DNA of 64,000 bases from Fratercula arctica (Eukaryota; Chordata; Aves; Charadriiformes; Alcidae): positions 12,197,837-12,261,836 of the forward strand of contig CANTUZ010000014.1 in the NCBI GenBank assembly GCA_947846985.1. Reading direction: 5' to 3'. Position 1 is the first letter of the stretch. Each line of letters opens with the position of its first letter. The notes under the pieces are model-generated. The model was not told where the DNA came from. It searched no databases and was given only the letters and a program-made list of their open reading frames with translations. Of this stretch, positions 54,016 to 64,000 are shown piece by piece. The position numbers and the translations under genes were made by a program.

Positions 54016-57000
54016 ATGGAGCGGCCGAAGGGTAGCGGGGGCGGGGGGAGGGACACGGGGACACCCCCGCGACCCCCCAGCCCCACCCCGGGTCTCCCCC
54101 GAGCCCCCCATGTCCCCCACTGACCCCCCCCCATGTCCCCGAGCCCCCCATGTCCCCCACTGACCCCCCCCCCCAACGTCCCCCGGGCCCCCAAATGTCT
54201 CCGGGCCCCCTCGCATCGCCACAGCGTCCCCCCCCCCGGTGACGCCCCCATTTCCCCCAGTGCCCTCCGGTGTCCCCCAGGGCCCCCCATCCCCCTCAAT
54301 GTCCCCTCCGGTGTCCCCCAGGGCCCCCCCATCCCCCTCAATGTCCCCTCCGGTGTCCCCCAGGGCCCCCCATCCCCCTCAATGTCCCCTCCCGTGTCCC
54401 CCAGTGCCCTCCAACATCCCCAACCCCCCCCCCCCCCCATGGCCTGTCCCCCCCCATGTTCCCCCGTGACCTCCCGTATGTCACCCCCCTGCCCCCCCCC
54501 GTCCCCAAATGCCCCCCCCCAAGCCCCTCCATGTTCCCAGTGTCCCCCTCAATGTCCCCAAGGGCTCCCATGGACCCCGGTGCCCCCCAGCGTGCCCCCC
54601 ATATCCTGCCCCCCGTGTTCCCAGTGCCCCCCCCATGTCCTGTCTCCCCCAGTCCCCCGAATGTCCCCACGCGACACCCCCTCAAGCCCCTCCGTGTCCT
54701 GTGTCCCCCCCCCCCCCCGTCCCCGGTGTCCCCCACCAAACCCTCCGTGTCCTGTGCCCGTCCCTGTCCCCGCAGGCCCCCCCACGCCCCCCCCCCTCTG
54801 CCGGGAGCTGTGGGGTCCCCGTGAAGCTGCCCAGTACCGGGGAGACCCCCGGGGGGGGCTCCAGCGCCTCGTCCCCCCCGGCGCCGGCCCCGACTCCTGC
54901 CTGCGCCGCGCTGCCGCCGTGAGAGGGGCCGGGGGGGGCTCCTGGGGGGGGGGGGGGGGCGTCTAATGGGGTGCTGGGGGAGGCCTGGGGGATATTGGGG
55001 TCTGGGGTGGGGTCTAATGGGGTTCCTGAGGGAGAAAATGGGGTGCTGGGGGGGGTTCTGGGGGGGCTACTGGGGTCCGGGGGGGGACTACTGGGGTCCT
55101 GGGGGGGTATTGGGCTCTGGGGGGGTCCTGGCTGGGGGGGGGCTAATGGGGTCCCAGGGGGGCTCCTGGGGGAGATATTTGGGTTCTGGGGGGTCTAATG
55201 GGGTCCTGCGGGAGATCATGGGGTGCTGGGGGGGTGTCCTGGGGGGGTTACTGGGGGCTACTGGGGCCCGGGGGGGCTACTGGGGCAGCTGCTGAGGGAG
55301 ATATTGGGGTCCTGGGGGGGTCTAGTGGGGTTCGGGGGGGCCTTGGGGAGGTCTAATGGGGTCCTGAGAGAGATATTGGGGTCCGGGGGGATCTAATGGG
55401 TCCGGGGGGGGATATTGGGGTCCTGGGGGGGCTACTGGTGTCCATTGGGAAATACTGGGGTCCTGGGGGGGCTACTGGAGTTCTGGGGGGGGGGGGGGCT
55501 GATGGGGTCCTGGCGGGGGGGGGATTGGGGTCCGGGGGGGGTTACTGGGCTTTTGGGGGGTCCCTGACCCTCCCCCCCATGTCGTCCCCCCCCCAGCGGG
55601 TGCTGCTGCCCCAGGGTTACCCCGAGAGCGTCAGCCCCGACTACCTCCAGTATCAGTGCTGGGACTGCCTCCAGGTGCTACTGGGAGCACTGGGAGGGGG
55701 CGGGGGGGGCACTGGGAGGGACTGGGAGGGCACTGGGAGGGATTTGGAGGTGTTGGGTGAAGACTGGGATGGACTGGGGGACGCTGGGAGGTAACTGGGA
55801 GGGAGCTGGGGGCTATTGGGAGGGACTGAGAAGTAAGCGGGGGGGCGCCAGGGTCAGTAAGGGGGTACTGGGAGGTAAGCGGGTGGTAACTGGGAGCACT
55901 GGGATGGACTGGGGGACACTGGGATGTAACTCGGATGGACTGGGATGTAACTGTGACAGCGTCAGGGTCAGTAAGGGGGTACTGGGAGGTAAGCGGGTGG
56001 TAACTGGGAGCACTGGAATGGGCTGGGGGACACTAAGAGGCAGCTGAGAGATGGCTGGGGGCTACTGGGAGGGACTGGGAGGCAACTGGGAGGGGGTGGG
56101 TGAACGGGGGGGGTCACTGGGGGTCACTGGTGTGTAACTGGGAGCACTGGGCAGGCGCTGTGCAGCACCCTGACGGGCGCCCTGGCCACCCGGGCCGTGC
56201 TCCAGGCCGTGGGGGTGGGGGACAGCGCCGCCACCGTCACCGGGGCCACCCTCACCTGGGTGCTGCGGGGTGAGCGTCCCCCCCCCCGACCCCAAAACCC
56301 CCCTGTTTCACCCCAAAATCCTTCTGGGAACCCCAGAGCCCCCACATCCCTCAGTTTTACCCCAAAATTCCCCCACTTAAGCGCCAAACCCATCTTTGAC
56401 CCCCAAATCTCCCAGTTTGACCCCCCCAATCAGCCCCAGCACCCCCAAAAATCCCATTTTTCACCCCAAAAACTGTCTGTAATGTCGAAATCCTCCAGTT
56501 TTACCCCCAAATCCCCCAGTTTGACCCCAAAATCCCAGTTTCACCCTAAAATTTCCCAGTTTGACCCCAAAATTTCCCACTTTGACCCCGCAATCAGCCT
56601 CAGCACCCCCAAAAATCACACCAAAAGCTGCCTGCCATCGCAAAATCCTCCAGTTTGACCCCAAAATCTCCCCGTTTGACCCCAAAACCTGCCCTGCACC
56701 CTCAGAATTCCAATTTTTCACCCCAAAATTGACCTGGAATCTCAGAATCCCCCTGTTTTACCCCAAAATGTGCTCCGGCAGCCCCAAAATCCCCCAGTTT
56801 CACCCCAAAGTCACCCAGTTTGATCCCAAAATCACCCCTTTTTACCCCAAAAAAATCTTCCTGTACCCAAAATCCACCAGTTTCACCCCAAATCTTCCCA
56901 TCCCCAGAATCACCTGTTTTCACCCCAAACTCCAACATGCTGCAAATCCCCCAATTCCACCCCAAAACACGCACAGCGAAAATTCACCATTTTCACCATA

Positions 57001-57346
57001 AAATCCTCCAGTATCACCCTAAAATTGATCTGTATCCAAAATCCACCGTTTTTACCCCAAGTCTACAGTACCCAAAATCTGCCAGTTTGACCCCAAATTT
57101 CCCACACCCCAAACCCCCCATTTTCACCCCAAAATTCCTTTGTACGCAAAATCTTTTAGTTTCATCCCAAAATCTTCTGTACCTAAAGTTCTCCATTTTC
57201 ATCCCAAAACACGCCCCTATCCAAAATCCCCCTTTTTCACCCCAAAATCCCCCCGTACCCAAAATCGCCTGTTTTCACCCCAAAATTGGTGTTTCTGCAG
57301 ACGGGGTGGGGATAGTGACGCGCATCACCTTCGCCTGGCTGCAGGG
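54016..57346 (+). CDS. RUSF1: RUSF1 (C16orf58), RUS family member 1, 5' part only
   Basis: Exons 54016-54031 (MERPK, donor GTAGCG, the least certain), 54776-54918, 55597-55674, 56155-56269 and 57301-57346, in phase. Residues LPQGYPESVSPDYLQYQCWD and GALATRAVL align with human LPQGFPDSVSPDYLPYQ and GSLATQAVL; TRITFAWLQG aligns with GRIVFAWWKG. They cover about 130 of roughly 470 residues. The family carries a DUF647/RUS domain; plant members act in UV-B sensing and auxin transport, and the vertebrate role is not established. The rest should lie in the N block or be absent. Pseudogenisation is not indicated, because all visible exons are open. Confidence 0.85.
54032..56154. repeat. RUSF1 introns 1-3
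   Basis: 54032-54775 has C-rich units, including four copies at 41-42 bases of CCCTCCGGTGTCCCCCAGGG (54263, 54304, 54345, 54386). 54919-55596 is GGTCCTGGGGGGGCTACTGGG-type. 55675-56154 is AACTGGGAGCACTGGGATGGACTGGG-related and contains two copies of a roughly 120-base unit with GGTACTGGGAGGTAAGCGG. Confidence 0.65.
56270..57300. repeat. RUSF1 intron 4: 20-21 base CCCCAAAATCCCCCAGTTTTA array
   Basis: About 45 units, each carrying AAAA and TTT tracts, at 20-21 base spacing, e.g. CCCCAAAATCCCAGTTTCAC. It is the most A+T-rich kilobase of the window. It recalls the 21-base array of RNF40 intron 2 in period and A-tract content. Confidence 0.75.
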
Positions 57347-57477
57347 GTGAGCACTGGGAGGGCACTGGGGTGGACTGGGAGGGGACTGGGATGAACTGGG
57401 ACGGGGCTGGGATGAACTGGGACGGGACTGGGGTGGACTGGGAGGGGACTGGGATGGGACTGGGGTGGAGTGGGAAG

Positions 57478-57977
57478 NNNNNNNNNNNNNNNNNNNNNNN
57501 NNNNNNNNNNNNNNNNNNNNNNNNNNNNNNNNNNNNNNNNNNNNNNNNNNNNNNNNNNNNNNNNNNNNNNNNNNNNNNNNNNNNNNNNNNNNNNNNNNNN
57601 NNNNNNNNNNNNNNNNNNNNNNNNNNNNNNNNNNNNNNNNNNNNNNNNNNNNNNNNNNNNNNNNNNNNNNNNNNNNNNNNNNNNNNNNNNNNNNNNNNNN
57701 NNNNNNNNNNNNNNNNNNNNNNNNNNNNNNNNNNNNNNNNNNNNNNNNNNNNNNNNNNNNNNNNNNNNNNNNNNNNNNNNNNNNNNNNNNNNNNNNNNNN
57801 NNNNNNNNNNNNNNNNNNNNNNNNNNNNNNNNNNNNNNNNNNNNNNNNNNNNNNNNNNNNNNNNNNNNNNNNNNNNNNNNNNNNNNNNNNNNNNNNNNNN
57901 NNNNNNNNNNNNNNNNNNNNNNNNNNNNNNNNNNNNNNNNNNNNNNNNNNNNNNNNNNNNNNNNNNNNNNNNNNNTN
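57478..57977. other. Assembly gap (500 bases, N except one T at 57976)
   Basis: The exact 500-base length suggests a placeholder. The left flank (57350-57477) is GGGACTGGGATGAACTGGGA repeat, nearly the same as 61600-61860 in ATP2A1. The right flank is a G-rich repeat. About 340 codons of RUSF1 and the first two exons of ATP2A1 are not visible on either side. Confidence 0.95.
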
Positions 57978-58031
57978 GGGGGGGGGGTGGCACATTTTGG
58001 GGGGATGTGACACAATTTGGGGGGGGGGTGA

Positions 58032-64000
<5,969 letters not shown>

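Overview
The window looks like a piece of a bird microchromosome. It is extremely G+C-rich, its genes are densely packed, and nearly every intron is filled by its own short tandem repeat. The five genes all lie on the + strand and are homologues of human 16p11.2 genes, a group often reported as missing or hard to assemble in birds. The bird assignment is inferred from composition and gene content; the species cannot be named. No bacterial operon, CRISPR array, tRNA, rRNA or intact transposon was seen.

Layout: PPP4C (protein phosphatase 4 catalytic subunit) has eight coding exons at 669-6139 that encode 307 residues, the mammalian length. A CpG-island promoter at about 6950-7560 precedes SRCAP, the H2A.Z-loading SNF2 ATPase, with recognised coding exons from 9657 to 32895 and a long 3' UTR to about 34420. 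A second GC-rich promoter at about 35000-35300 precedes RNF40 (BRE1B, H2B ubiquitin ligase), 19 coding exons at 35302-52630, with a repeat-bearing 3' UTR ending near 53541. RUSF1 (C16orf58) starts at 54016 and shows only its first five coding exons before a 500-base block of N (57478-57977). On the far side of the gap the sequence is ATP2A1 (SERCA1), exons equivalent to mammalian exons 3-7 (58111-63008), running off the window.

Products: PP4, SRCAP and RNF40 all act on H2A- or H2B-type histones (gamma-H2AX dephosphorylation, H2A.Z exchange, H2B monoubiquitination), so the first 53 kb is a compact chromatin-modifier cluster. RUSF1 and ATP2A1 are unrelated to it.

Cautions: SRCAP and RNF40 contain several apparent +1 frameshifts in or near G/C homopolymers of 8-12 bases. 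They most likely reflect base-calling or assembly errors, because protein similarity continues on both sides. The RUSF1/ATP2A1 neighbourhood depends on a gap that is too short for the missing exons. Long open frames over the minisatellites, on both strands, are by-products of repeats and are not annotated as genes.
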